From the NCBI GenBank assembly GCA_021018815.1, contig JAITYX010000003.1, positions 5,628,501 through 5,692,500 of the forward strand: 64,000 nucleotides of DNA, given 5' to 3'. Position 1 is the stretch's first letter; every line of letters begins with the position of its first letter. Below the pieces are notes generated by a model, which did no database searches, was not told the DNA's origin, and saw only the letters and a program-made list of their open reading frames with translations. The position numbers were made by a program, and so were the translations under genes. Source of the stretch: Talinum fruticosum. Its lineage: Eukaryota > Streptophyta > Magnoliopsida > Caryophyllales > Talinaceae. Below are positions 47,015-59,616 of this stretch, piece by piece.

Positions 47015-47027
47015 AATTCAAAGCTAA

Positions 47028-47396
47028 TACTACTAAAGGGTAGAACATTATGCTAAATTTTTAAGTAGTAATTATTACTTGCGTCCAAAACGTCCAAACT
47101 TAAAATTATTGGTACACAAAAGCAAAGATAAAGAACAAACTGAGGATGGGGAAAAATATTGCTCACATATAAATCAACTAATTAATGTTACGTATTTTCC
47201 CTGTATTTTTTATTTTTTTCTAATGGGGACAGCAAGGGGGAAACAAATATAACCATCCTCAGTTATCTGAATACAACATCAAACCATACATTAATTGTTG
47301 CAATACATAAAAGGATTCAAGAGTTAATATATATTCCCGCTCTTCAAGGACAAATTGTCCTTAATGCACTAACAATAATGAAGCAATTAAACACAA
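47028..47396. other. Intergenic and 3' flank of UPF0496 gene
   Basis: AT-rich, no gene. The 3' UTR of the minus-strand gene should lie here. Confidence 0.5.
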
Positions 47397-48803
47397 TCAA
47401 GAAGACGATATTTCATGAATGATAGATCTCCTTGATCTGTTAATGGTGAGGAAACACAAGTAGATATGCTCTTCAAGCTCCTCCAATTGCTCAACAAACC
47501 CATCCTCATGCACACAAAGCTCCCTGAGACCTCCCTTCACCACTTCTTGGCTCATCATATTCCTCACACACAGCCTCGCCACTGCTCTCATATGCTCAAC
47601 CTCATCGTGCACCCTCCTCACGAGCATCCCCACTGTGTCAAAGTCATTAATCAAGATGTAGAGCCCTTTAGCCGCCTCATCCAGCTGGGATGCCAGGTGC
47701 TCGAGGAAGCTCCATCCTTTGATGCCACCACAACTAGCTTTCTTGATCATCCCTAGAGAAAATGTCATTAAGAACCCTGGTGCAGCTAGCACACCCACCA
47801 CACTATGTGTTGCTAAGACTAACATCGCAATAGCTAACACTGCGTAGGTGATAAGAAAGGCATAGCCGGCTGTCTTCTTGTAGAACCTTGTGAACTTCTG
47901 CTTACGCTTGATTTTTCTCCCCTTCAAGAGCAGTTTGTGGAGTAGAAGGGTATGGTTGTTATGGATATTGTGGAAATTCACTGTACCATTATTGATGATG
48001 CTTGATAGAGGGTTGTTCAGCCTTCCAAAGGCAGCCAGATCTCGGATAACAATTCCGTGGCACTGGTCACTTGTGCAACTGTCTGAATAACCTCGTTTGT
48101 CTTGATCTTCTTCTTCTTTGGATAACTTAATCACCTTTTCAATTAGTCGATGGTTGGACCAGATTTTCTGAACTTCTCTCAAAAGTGATTCACACAGGTT
48201 GCAAGCGTCGAGGCTAGCATCGAAGTAGTCTGTGAGAAGACTTCGGAGATTTGAAGACTTTATTATGTCGATGGCAGCCTCTTGGCGTGGCTCCAGGAGC
48301 TGCTTATAAAAGGGAAGAGGAGACGACCTTATACTACTATTATTATTATTATTATTATTATTATTGTTATTGTTGTTCTTGTTGTTATTATTATTATTAG
48401 AGGAAGAAGATGATGGAGAAGGAGGAGGAGAAGATGTTAAGTTGTGATAAAGGGCAGTTGTTGATCCTTGCAGTTGGTCTTGAACTTTACTCCATATTTC
48501 AGCATAAGATTGCGTCCTAAAAACTTCCTTGTACTCATCATTCACATTTAGCTTATGGGACAAACAATCTTCATCTCTTTCCTTCTTTGATTTCCCTAAT
48601 TGCCAACCACAAAATCACATATCACCAATGATACCAATACCCTTCCCAACAGTAACAAAAACAACGCTGCATTGAAAAAGTACAACTAAACTACGACATA
48701 GTCAGTTTGATAAAACAATTGAGCTCGAAATCGTACCTTTTCTCGGAGGAAATGGATTTTTCATCAAAGGCCAGCAAACTTTCCCGTTTCTTGTGGGCTC
48801 CAT
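47397..48803 (-). CDS. UPF0496 / DUF677 family protein, two exons
   Basis: Exon 1 (48803-48737) encodes MEPTRNGKVCWPLMKNPF. Exon 2 (48595-47397) joins in frame across a 141-bp GT-AG intron, giving 421 residues. A serine/asparagine-rich insert lies at about residues 80-110. The family domain follows: LTDYFDASLDACNLCESLL, coiled-coil segments, GYAFLITYAVLAIAMLVLAT and HSVVGVLAAPGFLMTFSLGM forming a membrane hairpin, then WSFLEHLASQLDEAAKGLY and a helical C-terminus. This is plant UPF0496 (DUF677, At14a-like); molecular function is unknown. Length and domain order are normal and the frame is intact, so it looks functional. A TATA box lies at 49018-49028. Confidence 0.9.
48333..48400. repeat. In-frame trinucleotide repeat (poly-Asn)
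   Basis: ATT/GTT units on the plus strand encode a run of about 24 residues, nearly all asparagine, in the UPF0496 protein, next to poly-serine. The triplet unit preserves frame, so length changes would be tolerated. Confidence 0.9.
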
Positions 48804-48959
48804 AGTTTCTTCTTTCTCGTATTGGAGACGATATTGATCTAGAAATTAATAATGGTCGATGGGGTTTTAAAGTTCTAGAACATGATTGTTTGTTGCTTAC
48901 TGGTTAAGGCTGTAGAGACCAGACTGCTGATTCAAGATCACAAACATATAAATAGCGTG

Positions 48960-48990
<31 letters not shown>

Positions 48991-49028
48991 AGGGGAAACA
49001 CGAAACTCGTTTGGCAGTTTTATATAAA
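48960..49028 (-). promoter_or_regulatory. UPF0496 promoter: TATA box and GA repeat
   Basis: TTTATATAAAA (plus 49018-49028 gives TATATAAA on either strand) lies about 215 bases before the ATG. A (GA)n run at 48961-48985 lies between and is probably in the 5' UTR. Confidence 0.6.
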
Positions 49029-49029
49029 C

Positions 49030-50453
49030 AAAATAACCCACCGCCTCTCTAATCTAAGCATGTTCAAAATTAAGTCAAGTGACTTAGTTGACACGGTAGC
49101 GTCTATCATAAGACTTGTATTGGATCGTAGCCTATTTTGTGGAGGTGGATATCTTGTCTTTTTAAAGAGCTTTTTGTTTTTGTGTACGTTGTGTGAGGGT
49201 TTTCGACAAGTTAAGGAGTTTATATGAGCCTTAAACTGAATGCCTTAAGGACTACTAAGCATACCTACAAATTTGATGACGGTGGCAAAGACAGACCGGA
49301 AGCTAGAAATACATATCACGGTTGTAAAATAAATTGAAGTTTGGCAACATTAAGACCATATTCTTTTCATATCGAAGTTTTGTTATGGGCCCTGACAATC
49401 ACCCGTCGGTCATGTTGAAATGAATTTTTTTCTAAGTGGCTCTTGTGAAAGTTCGGGTTCGGGTTAAATTTGGGTTCGATAAATTGATTAAGGTCTATAA
49501 TTCGGACTGAAATATTTTATCCAATATGCGGTTTTTTCGGATCGGACAAATTAAAAAAACTAAATTTGGGTCAAAATTAGGTCCGAGATAACAAAAATGA
49601 GAAAAATATAATTTTGTGTCCAAACTTAAACTTCGGATGAAAATTTGGTGACCTTATCTTTAATTTTTCCGAGTTAGATAAGTTTGGATGTTCGTGTTTG
49701 ATGAAACTTTTCTAGCATAAATTTCGAGTAATCTAAAATTTATTGTGCGTATTTAATTAGAAATATTAACATCTACCTTGTGTTATTGTGAAATGAATTT
49801 AATATATTGACTTTTGCGAATTAATTTATAACCCCTTTGACCATTGTAACATATGTTTTGAAGATGTCCTTTCTGGTAATGAAACATGTGAATTTCCAAA
49901 AAGTACATATCGATTCTCAAAATACCCTCAAATTGATTTATATTTTATCCTTATTTCATTTATCTAATATCTTTACACTCAAATTATCTCTCCTTATCAC
50001 TATTCATTATTTGAGATCTCCATTGTTGATGAAGCTTTAGTACAATTTCTTTAGCACTCTCTGTCATCTCTACCTCTATGGGTTGTGTCTATCTCTATCT
50101 CTTCCTTTCACTCTCTCCCTGATCTCCACCTCTTGGTATTGAATTTTTTTTTGTTTTGAATTTCAAGTTAAGGGAGTCCTGTATACATTGAAAATAGATG
50201 GGTCTTCGAACCGTCGAAAATTAACTCCTCTTCGTGTGAAAAACTTGAAGATGGTTATCCTTCTTTTCCTTTCTTCCTTCCAGCCCTAACGTCTCAAACA
50301 TTCGAATGAGAGAAGAGTGAGAAGTTTTGAGGGATTTTTTTATCAACTAGTCATTTATGCATTAGTATTTACACAATGCTTAAATAGAATTATTTTTATC
50401 TTTCCATGTCTTAATTACCCATCTGGCAGGAATTTAAATAAAGAAATTAATAA
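49030..50453. other. Intergenic AT-rich region
   Basis: No supported gene. 49440-49700 has ggttcgggtt / ggatcgg-rich text suggesting a decayed MITE. 50045-50135 is pyrimidine-rich. Confidence 0.4.
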
Positions 50454-50963
50454 GGCCTGTTATAATTAAACGGAGTACAACTTAATACACAAAGGCCATA
50501 ATATTTAAAATCATTTTAAATAAACACAGCGGTTAGATGTTAATAAAATGAGCTTTTTGAGTAGCGGATAGCTATTTGTGTAGTTGATAGCTGTTTAGGT
50601 AGGCGATAGTTGTTAGATTTTAGCTCGTTAGCGGATAGGCTGTTCAATTGAGCGGTTGAATAAATGTGGTCGGTAAATTTAGCGGTTGAGTTAGTCGATT
50701 ATTGTAAATTGACGTAAAAGGATATAAATAATTTGTCAAATATAAATGAATGAAGGGTTTGTTTTGTCAAAAAGTATGAAACGCTACTTTTAAATGTGAA
50801 AAGCTAATATTCTTAGCTTTTCGAAACACTACTTGAAACGCTAAAAGCTACTGCAAACGCTAGTTAAAACACTACCTTACCGAACGCTAATATTTGGTTG
50901 ATTAGTGTTTTGATTTGGTCAAAACGCTAAAAGCTACTTCAAACGCTGTTGTCGAACAGGGCC
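50454..50963. mobile_element. PIF/Harbinger-like MITE
   Basis: A 510-bp unit between TAA duplications (50451-50453, 50964-50966). The ends GGCCTGTT and AACAGGGCC are a short imperfect TIR. The interior has repeated aaaacgctaaaagctactt and agcggttga motifs. The 3-bp T-W-A duplication and GGCC ends fit this superfamily. Confidence 0.6.
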
Positions 50964-50994
50964 TAAGTCTAAAACTTATGGGAAAAGATGCAAA

Positions 50995-51190
50995 TTTTAT
51001 GTATGAAAAATCGAATTATTTACTTTTGGAACCATGCATATATGATGCATGAATTTTTGGAACCCATTACTAAGGGAATGAACATTTGGGTCCATTAAAC
51101 TATTGACATATAAACAAATGGAGCAATATGACCAAAATGACCTTCCTTTATTTGATATGTATATTATATTACAAAAATGAAAGTTTATTT
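50995..51190 (+). repeat. Left arm of outer inverted repeat
   Basis: gaattatttacttttggaacc, then gatgcatgaatttttggaac and gggtccattaaactattga match, inverted, 57605-57790. The arms are about 190 bp and perhaps 75-80% alike by eye. Confidence 0.8.
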
Positions 51191-51973
51191 AATACAATTA
51201 TCAATAAATATATTGAATAATAAATTAAAAAAGGTTTATTTTAGGATAATTATTTTTTGGTACTAGGTTTTTCAAATAACAACACTAAAATTCGACATTT
51301 AAAATATAGGGTTTTGGAATATAATAATACGAACTTTGGCACATTTGGAAACTAATAACTTGTACTTAAAAAATTGTTAGAAATGAGCCGTAGTTTTCAT
51401 GTAATAAATTCTAATATCCCACCACTAAATTTGACTCGTCGGAAACATGACGTGGTGGTGCATATAACATGTGTAAGGAAAAGATAATTTTTTTAAAACA
51501 AAAATTAGGCCAAGTGTTTAACAATTTTAATATCTAAGCAATAGTTAACCACTACCTTTCTCTCTCTTATCACTTTCTCTCTCCCCAGTTAGTTGCAAAT
51601 TGATTAAAGAAGAAGGCTCAACATCACGACAAAAAACTTACTCTCTCTCTTACTCTCACCATCACCGAAGCGAAAAAATTAAAACTCTAATTTGTTATCT
51701 TAACCATCGAAAATCAAATATCATCATCATCATCTCATTTGATGTGGTTGTTCAGCTTTGTCTCGAAATGAAATCATAAGCATTATAGTGGAATTAGACA
51801 AAAAAGGGTAGAAATCAAGATTGGAGTTTGGCGATTTCGAAGTCGATAAAGGTAAGCTTTCATCGTTTGCTAGCTTTAATTATAGTTTAATTGGTTGGTT
51901 TTTCTGTCCTTTTCGAAAAATACATTGTTTTTGTTTGTTTGTTTGTTTTGTTTCATTAGTATGGTGTTGAGAA

Positions 51974-54900
51974 ATGGATTATATAACCGTTGAGATACAT
52001 CATGGGGGTAAATTTGTCGATGGAGTAGAGGTTGAATATGTTATAGTAATAAGATAGTGATTTATCTAGTAATGTAGATAGGTGTTCATATTTTGAGTTA
52101 AAAGGATTGACAAAGGTTATTGGGTTTAGTAATGTTGAAGAGTTCTATTATCTAATACCTGGAATGAAATTGAGAGAAGGTTTGAGGGTATGTCGTGATG
52201 ATTATGACTCATTAGATATGACTATTGTTGCTACCATTGAGAAAAGATTGATTGTGTACATTGTTCATGGGGTTTATGAGGCGGATGTATTACCTAGTTT
52301 TCTGACTTTACCTATCCCGAAGTGAAAACACATGCAACAAATGTGGTCCCGAAACTCATATGTGATCCCCCACAATCAAGGGTCGAAGAGTAAAGCATAG
52401 TAGAAAAATATCCCCTATTGCTAAGAAAAAAAGAAGGTTGATGTGCCAGCTACAAATGAGGGACCCCAATCCAAAATAAGAGCCCAAATGTTAATGTCCA
52501 ATCAAATGAGGCCCAAATACATCCCTTAGAGAAATCACCAACCCCTGTACCTAATATTAATGTCCAAACAGATGAGGCCCAATCACATCCCCAACATACA
52601 TCACTAACCCCGATTCTCGCTGAAAATCGTCACTTCATTGTCCCAGCCACAAATGAAAGTGCTCTAGACAAAGGGAAAAAGTAGTCAGTAGAAGTTGAAC
52701 TCGAGGCTGCATGGGATTGGGAAGACCCTAGACCAAAGCCACCTATTCCTTGGGAGGTTTTGATTGAGCCGGATTTCCTGAGTGAAGGTTCGGATGATAG
52801 TGAGTATGAACCCGATTCTGAAGATGAGGAATTGTATGAAAATGAAACATCCACATCAAAAGCAAAATGTCAAAGGGCTATTGATTTCAATGAGGTTGGT
52901 GACATTGAAGACGTTAAGGTTGAAAGCATTGAAGAGGATGAAGAAATGGAGACATATGATAAGGATGTTGAGACTAGTGATGATGAATGGTCACTGCACA
53001 AGCTAAGGTGGCTAATTTTAGAAGACAAAAGGCCCTTGATGCTGCAGAAGCTGTTATTCATTGCAGGGTGACACATGAAAAAGCTGGTGAAAAAAATGTT
53101 AGAGAAAATGATGTTTTACAAACTACTGCAGTTGTAAGATTTTGGAGTGACTATGAAGACTCTGAAGCTCGAAATGGATACTTCGGTGAGAGTGATGATG
53201 ATATGCCTAGATTGCTGAAGAAAAGGAGAAGAACTATGAAGGTTGATGAATATCCTAATTTTTAGAAATTAAAGTGGGAGGTGCGGTTGACATTTGGGAC
53301 AGGTGAAAGGTTTAAAGATGCAATCTGTAGGTTTGCCTTAGCTAATGGATATTACTTGAAGATTGGTGTGTCCGATTCATCAAGAAAAAGGTGGTTGCAG
53401 TTTGTCAAAAGGGGTGCAATTTCAGGGTTTATGCTTCATAGGATAGGAAGAAGGCAACTTATGTTGTGAAATCTGTCAACAACCATCACAAGTGCACAAG
53501 AAACATAGTGAAAAATACTCAGCTGAAGTACTCTTTTCTTGCTAAGCATTACCTTATGAGGTTCAAGGAGAGACTTCTATGGCCTGCAAAGGATATGATG
53601 AATGAAGTGAAGAAGGACTTCAAGGTGTGCATTAAAAATTGGACAACATATAAGGCTAACCAAGTAGCTCACAAGTTATTGTATGACTCAATGAAGGAGC
53701 ATTATTGCAGAGTTGGGAGGTGCATTGAAGAATTGAAGATATCAAACAAGGACATCACTTTCATACTCCAAACCGACCCACAAATTGTGAAGGTAGTACC
53801 TATGTTTCAGAGGTTTTTGTATGTTTTGATGGACTGAAAAAGGGGCTCATTTCATGTTATAGACCTGTAATTTGTATTGATGGTTGTTTTATGAAGAAAT
53901 TCTTAGGTGGATGTTTACTATCTCGCTATTGGGATAGATGGAAACATTCAGATGTTTCCAATTGCTTGGATTGTTGTTGAGGCTAAAAATAATGACAATT
54001 GGGGCTGGTTTCCGAACAATGTAAGAGAATGTCTTGAGGGAAAAATGGCTCAAGGTGGTCTTTCATATCAGATGAACATAAAGTTTAATTTTTTTAATTA
54101 AGGTTTAATTTATATATTATTGCTTTGTGTTTTAATACATTACTCATGGCTATGTTTTTCAGGTAATACTCAATGTTGTGTCAAATGTCTTCCCTAACTA
54201 TGAGCACATACATTGTGCTAGACATGTATATGCAAATTAGAAGAAGACTCATAAGGGAAAGGAATTGAAGCTTTTATTTTGGAATTCAGCAAAGGCTTAC
54301 AACATGACTGATTTCAAAGAAGCTTTAGAGGCCCTCAAACTAGCTTCTCCCAAGGCAACAGAGGATTTTCAATTCCAAAATCCAAGGTTATTTTGTAGGG
54401 CTTTCATGAGAACCGATTCAAAATGTGATGTTGTTGTCAACAACATGGCTGAGACCTTTAATGCGTACATTATCCAAGCTAGGAATAGGCATTTGATAGA
54501 TATATTAGAAGACATTAGAGTGGCGTTGATGGAAAGAATGGTTGTTAAAAAGACATTATGGAGACAACCGAGAATGGCATCCGCCCTAGTATTAGAATCA
54601 AACTGGAAAAGGAAAAAGATGAAGCCGGACATTGCATTCCAATTCTTAGCGAGCAACAAGGTTTTCCAAGTCTCCCATAGGCTAGACAATGTCCATGCCG
54701 ACCTCACTTCTGGCACTTGTACTTACGGAAAATGGGATCTAACTGGGATTCCCTATTGCCATGTCATTTCTTGTATAACATGGCTGAAGCAAGACTCGAG
54801 AGGATTATATACATGCCTACTTTAAGAAATCTAAATACATGGCAACTTATGCAGTTGCAATCGAGTCCTTGTGCTTGGAGGAAGACATTGGCCCGGAAAG

Positions 54901-55362
54901 GAACTTCCACTTAACCCACCACCAATTAAAATAGGGCCAGGCAGACTAAAAAGAAATAGAAGGAAAGATCCCAATGAAGATCCAAAGAGAAAGGGCAAGT
55001 TAACTAGGCATGGGAGATAAATGGTGTGCACTATATGTGGCTCAGCTGGTCATAACAAAAAGGTTTCCCTAATAAAGATAGGGCACCTCAGGATCTACCT
55101 CCACCATGAAAGACCGTCAAAGGGTAGACCAAAAAGCACAACGGGGAGCAGCCTATGATTGATGAAAGCGCCACTACCACCCAGTCGGACAAAGGCAAGG
55201 GAAGAAGAGGCGAGAGGGAGAACAGGTGGTAGAGGAAGGGCAGGAGGAGGTGTAAGCAATGTGAGAGTAGAGTCATCTTCATCTATGCAAGACTTGGGGC
55301 AACCACTACTATTCAGCCAAGCATCAATATCGACATCTCAAGTCACATACAACGGCACTTAG
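51974..55362 (+). pseudogene. MURA-like transposase of the MULE
   Basis: The ATG at 51974 opens MDYITVEIHHGGKFVDGVEV, the PB1-like N-terminal domain of plant MULE transposases. Acidic linker sequence (52760-52985) follows, then the MuDR domain (53281-53520). The catalytic block has LLSAIGIDGNIQMFPIAWIV at about 53915-53975, then NNMAETFNAYIIQARNR (54439-54489). A SWIM-type zinc finger C-T-Y-G...PYCHVIS at 54715-54770 has lost its second cysteine. A C-terminal zinc knuckle CTICGSAGHNKK is at 55023-55060, missing its last cysteine. Several stops and shifts make it inactive. Confidence 0.9.
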
Positions 55363-55869
55363 TGAAGCAAGGAGGATCATACATTCCTTTTTGGGAGGGG
55401 AGTAACTAGCTTTTATTGTGGGGAGGGGAGGGGAGGAGGGGGAGTAACTTTATCTCGTATGCCATGTAATTTAGGGGTTAATATTTTGGGGCTTAAACAA
55501 TTCGTATTGATTGTTAATATTTTGGGGCTCAAACTTTGTGTGTATGCCATGTTGGTTTCATTTTGGCTGTTAATCAAATAGAATCCTTCATTAAAATTCT
55601 CCATCAAAGATATAAATTTTATATAATTTTTGCCACCGTGAAATTTTTGAAATTTCGTTCATTCATACTCACTCATTTAATACAAAGTATACAATATACA
55701 TATCCTCAACCAATGCTATTACAACACTTCACTAGTGCCCCACTTCTACCCCACTACGCTATTAATTTCCCTTACCAACACAATGACAAACATCACAAAA
55801 TAGAGAAATATCCATATTTTCTCCATCCATAATTCCTTGAAGCTTTCACTTTCACTCGTCATTAGTTCT

Positions 55870-56303
55870 TCCTTCACTGTCTTCAATTCTTCCTAAACTT
55901 ATTTCCTTTTCTCATTCTCTTTTGCAATCTTGGTCCTTAATATTGTATTCTCTTCAATCAACATTTGAAAGGCATATTCTACATTACTTCTATTCTTGCT
56001 CGCTCTCCCCCGTAAGCTTTTATGTTTTTCACTTGAAGTCCCATTTGTTGTACTTTACCTACTAATTCTTCTACTCTCTCTTCCAAAATTTTGTTCTTCT
56101 CAACATATTCATTTCTTCATCATTCCATCCCATTTGAAAAATCGACAGTCTTGATTCATCTACCAAAACATACATATTAATATTTCAAACATCAATTGTA
56201 ATTTCAAGACAAAATATGTCAACCCTGAATAAAATTTGCACATACCTTCCATAGTGGGAACCCATAAAACTTTTTCCCTCTATTTTGGGGTGTTTTAGAG
56301 ATC
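55870..56303 (-). pseudogene. GRF-zinc-finger/coiled-coil remnant in the MULE
   Basis: On the minus strand SKTPQNRGKKFYGFPLWK (56300-56246) ends at a splice donor GTATGT. It resembles a plant GRF zinc finger, with the expected cysteine in YGCP changed to phenylalanine. After an intron, a block at about 56095-55990 reads VEKNKILEERVEELVGKVQQ, a coiled coil. The host MULE carries it convergent to the transposase gene. The family match is by motif only. Confidence 0.55.
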
Positions 56304-56583
56304 TTATGAACAAGCAGGTAGGTCATGAAAGTATTTCACCATTCCCAATTTCTCATTCTCGATCTGGAATTCCTTCTCATTGACGCATTAGAGGAATTGA
56401 CATTGTTGAAACCCTTGCCACTCATTGAATCCTTCTTTCTCTTTCTCTTCCTCTTCTGCTTCCTTCGTTTTTACCGTCGACCCCCAAATTTATCGAAAAT
56501 CACGGACTTTTTACTCGTTGATTTGGGGATGGAATCGTGTAATTCTTTTTTGCTGTTCATTTAGGGATGGAGTCGTGCAATTC

Positions 56584-56631
<48 letters not shown>

Positions 56632-56632
56632 G
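56584..56632. repeat. (GA)n microsatellite
   Basis: A long GAGA run just inside the right terminal repeat of the MULE. Confidence 0.95.
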
Positions 56633-56891
56633 ACATGTGTTTAAAATTGCTCGAACACTTAGCCTAAATTTTTTAAAAAAATTCTCTTTTCCTTACAAAT
56701 GTTATACGCCACCACTACGTCATATTTCCGGCGAGTCAAACTCGGTGGTGGGATATTAGAATTTATTACATGAAAAGTACGACTCATTTTTAACAATTTC
56801 TCAAGTATAAATTATTAGTTTCCAAATATGTCAAAGTTCGGATTATTATATTCCAAAAAACCAAAAATATATTATTTTTAAAAAAATATCC

Positions 56892-57604
56892 ATGTCTTTT
56901 TAATTTTCTCATTCTTCATCTAGAAAATTTTTTCCCTTCTTTATTCACACAAAATAAGGATCCCCGGTTGAGATAAAACTAAACAAGATAAAATATTAAA
57001 AAATAAGGATTTCGAGTATTTATCAAAAAAAAAAAAAAGAAAGAAAAAGATTTATACCTTCCATGTTATACAAGGTGTTAATAATATGATACTTATACAT
57101 ATACATATAATTCAATACTTTTCTTATCTTTATATTTTTGATATCCCTGCACCATTTTCTTTCGTTAAAATTAATATTTTTAATTTGTTGAATTTTAAAT
57201 GATGTGTCCTTGGTCATATTTTCTTGCATATATTAGATAGTAAAATTATTCAAACTTATAGTCAATTGATATACATGAAAATATGAGAGGATTTTTTGAG
57301 GGAGGGGATCTGTTAATTCTTTGGAATGTTATAAAGCCCGAGAATCTTTATTTTTCAACTTATTAGTTTGTTTATTTCTTATCTCACCTGTCCCTCGTGA
57401 GAATCATCATCCGGTGTAAAAGAAATATTTTTGGATGAATAAGAAAATTAACAAGATATTGATAATTTTTAAAAACTTTAGATAACATGTTATATGTCAA
57501 ATAATATTATTGTTATTTAAAAAAATTAACAAAAAATAATAATCATAAAATAGTAGTTGTTTTTAAAATTTATTTCTAAACAAATTTATTAAACAAGATT
57601 TCAT
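56892..57604. other. AT-rich spacer between MULE and outer right arm
   Basis: No gene or recognisable element. Confidence 0.4.
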
Positions 57605-57790
57605 TTTTGTAATATAATGCACACATTGCATAATAAAGGGTATTTTGGTCATGTTCCTTCATTTGTTCATATTTTAATAGTTTAATGGACCCAAAAGTTT
57701 ATTTTTATAGTTATGGATTCCAAAAATTCATGCACCATACTTGTATGGTTCTAAAACTAAATAATTCTGAAAAATCTTGATTAAATTACT
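57605..57790 (-). repeat. Right arm of outer inverted repeat
   Basis: The inverse of 50995-51190. The two arms enclose the MULE asymmetrically, with about 50 bp on its left and about 700 bp on its right. Confidence 0.8.
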
Positions 57791-58686
57791 ATAAAATTTG
57801 GAAATATGGAACTTTCACATTTACATTTTGATATTTATTTTTCAATGATTGAACTAAATGTAAGAATATATTTATGAGGGTAATTTGCATTGGCCCCTGC
57901 TTCGAGGTTTGTTACATTTGATTTTGCAACCCTCATATACTTGTGTTTAATGTTGCCACCCATAGGATTTAAGTGATGGACGTATATTATCTTAATAGTA
58001 CTCCAGTGAATATTAGAAAAAAAGAGAATGACCATTTTATCCCTTATTTAATGCTGCTAGCAAGCTACCTTATTCTTTTTAGTGGGCTAAAACCACGAGT
58101 AACAAATTAATAATTAAAAATTCCTTTTAAACACACTATATCTCATCCCTACTTCGAGTAATTCTCTTTCTTGCTTACTATTATGTTATTTTATGGGTGC
58201 GACATTGTGACGAATTTTCTATTTAAAAATTTTAATACTTTTAGAAAAGGTATAGAAAGATGGCACTCAATAGATAAAGGATAATGTTAATCAGAAGTTG
58301 ATTGAAATTTAGATCATGAATAAGCACAACAACAATGGTACGTTTAGGATAGTAAAATCAAATTAAAATATATCTGGGATGAAAAATAAATGTAAGAAAC
58401 CTTAAGCGGGGAGTGTAAAGTATCCATATATTTATGGAATGCAGTTAACATTGTTCTCATATTATATTTGACAAAATAACAAATTAGTTGTCTGGTTTGA
58501 ATTAATAAATAGAATTCAAGTTGCAACTATACAACCCAAAAAGGACTTTATTGCATGATTCAAATGTTTGCTATCTCGGGCAAACTGACGTGATCAAAGC
58601 ATAGAGGCAGCTAATCTTGATTTCGTTTTGAAGGTTACAATTGTATAAGTTGACTTTGCGAATAAGGTCCACAATGCTAATACATT
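57791..58686. other. Intergenic AT-rich region
   Basis: Nothing supported. Short open frames here lack domains. Confidence 0.4.
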
Positions 58687-58901
58687 TATGGCATGTTTTA
58701 TTGGATGTAATTAAAGTGTGGTATTGTAATTAAATTGGTAATGATCATTACGTTATCATGTTTTGTTACAATTTTGTAAAACAATTAAAATTACATTATA
58801 ATCATATTAACCTCTACTTATACAATTATGATTATTTAGACATTTACTAAACAATCATGATTACATCAATCCTTAAGATCAAATTTCAATATACTTGCAA
58901 T
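58687..58901. mobile_element. Partial MITE, related to 41450-41672
   Basis: GGCATGTTTTATTGGATG starts a unit that matches the right part of the MITE-like repeat at 37958-41672 in inverse orientation. It is cut off by CACTA-3 at 58902. Confidence 0.7.
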
Positions 58902-59616
58902 CACTACAAGAAAACTACCAGATAGCTGATGAAAACAATTTGTCGCTACATGTAAATATTTCGTCGCTGAAACATTTAGTGACGAAATAGCGATGAAAAA
59001 AATTTCATAGCTAAACACACCGTCGTAGAAAATTTAGTGATGAAATTATTTTGTCATCGCAATCAGCGACGAAAATGGAGATGAAAGAACTTTCGTAGCT
59101 AAATGATCGGTTTTCTTCGCAGATTGTAATTATTTTTGAAATAAATGTTGTCCATTACTAGCTGAGATGAAAATTTTCTATAGCTAAAGGTTTCTCTTTC
59201 GTCACAGATTGTGATGATTTTTGCAACGAAATGTAATCCATCATTAATTGAGATGAAAATTTTTCGTAGCTAACTGGTCCTAATTCCTCACTCTCTCAAT
59301 TGAGCACAAAATTTATAGGTGAAGCTATTTTTGAATTCATTTCTATTAATAATAACAAAATATTGCAAAGAATCGAAATCATTGCATATAACCACCATAT
59401 CCATTCATATTAATATAGGCATACATCAAATTATACAACCAAAAGATATTGAGATAATTTTTCTTAAATTATATCTTAATACAAAAGTATCTCAATACAA
59501 GTATCTCAATACGAGCATCCAAAAAGACAACTTTCATGTGCAATCTAAGTGAATGGAGTGATGGGATCGGAAGAGGAGCCCTCAACCCGAGAAAGTAGGC
59601 ATATAACTAGTTCTCT

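Larger units (their letters stand above)
44242..47027 (+). mobile_element. Helitron, non-autonomous
   Basis: It begins TCTCTATGTTATGTATAAAA at 44242 after an A, and ends with a perfect 7-bp-stem hairpin GCACGTATTACGTGC (47000-47014), nine bases, then CTAA (47024-47027) followed by T. This fits the Helitron rules: TC start, hairpin, CTRR end, A|T target, no duplication. Length is 2786 bp. No Rep/helicase is encoded. An hAT MITE is nested inside. Confidence 0.85.
51244..56891 (+). mobile_element. MULE (Mutator-like element), degenerate
   Basis: Long terminal inverted repeats at 51244-51530 and 56655-56891 share ggaatataataatacgaact, caagt..ttaacaattt and ccaccac.. blocks. The mudrA-like gene lies on the plus strand and a second zinc-finger gene on the minus strand. 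The outermost bases have diverged and a 9-bp target duplication was not resolved. Confidence 0.85.

Noticed and set aside
51244..56891. 9-bp target duplication for the MULE
   Set aside because: Flanking nonamers do not match and the outermost bases have diverged.
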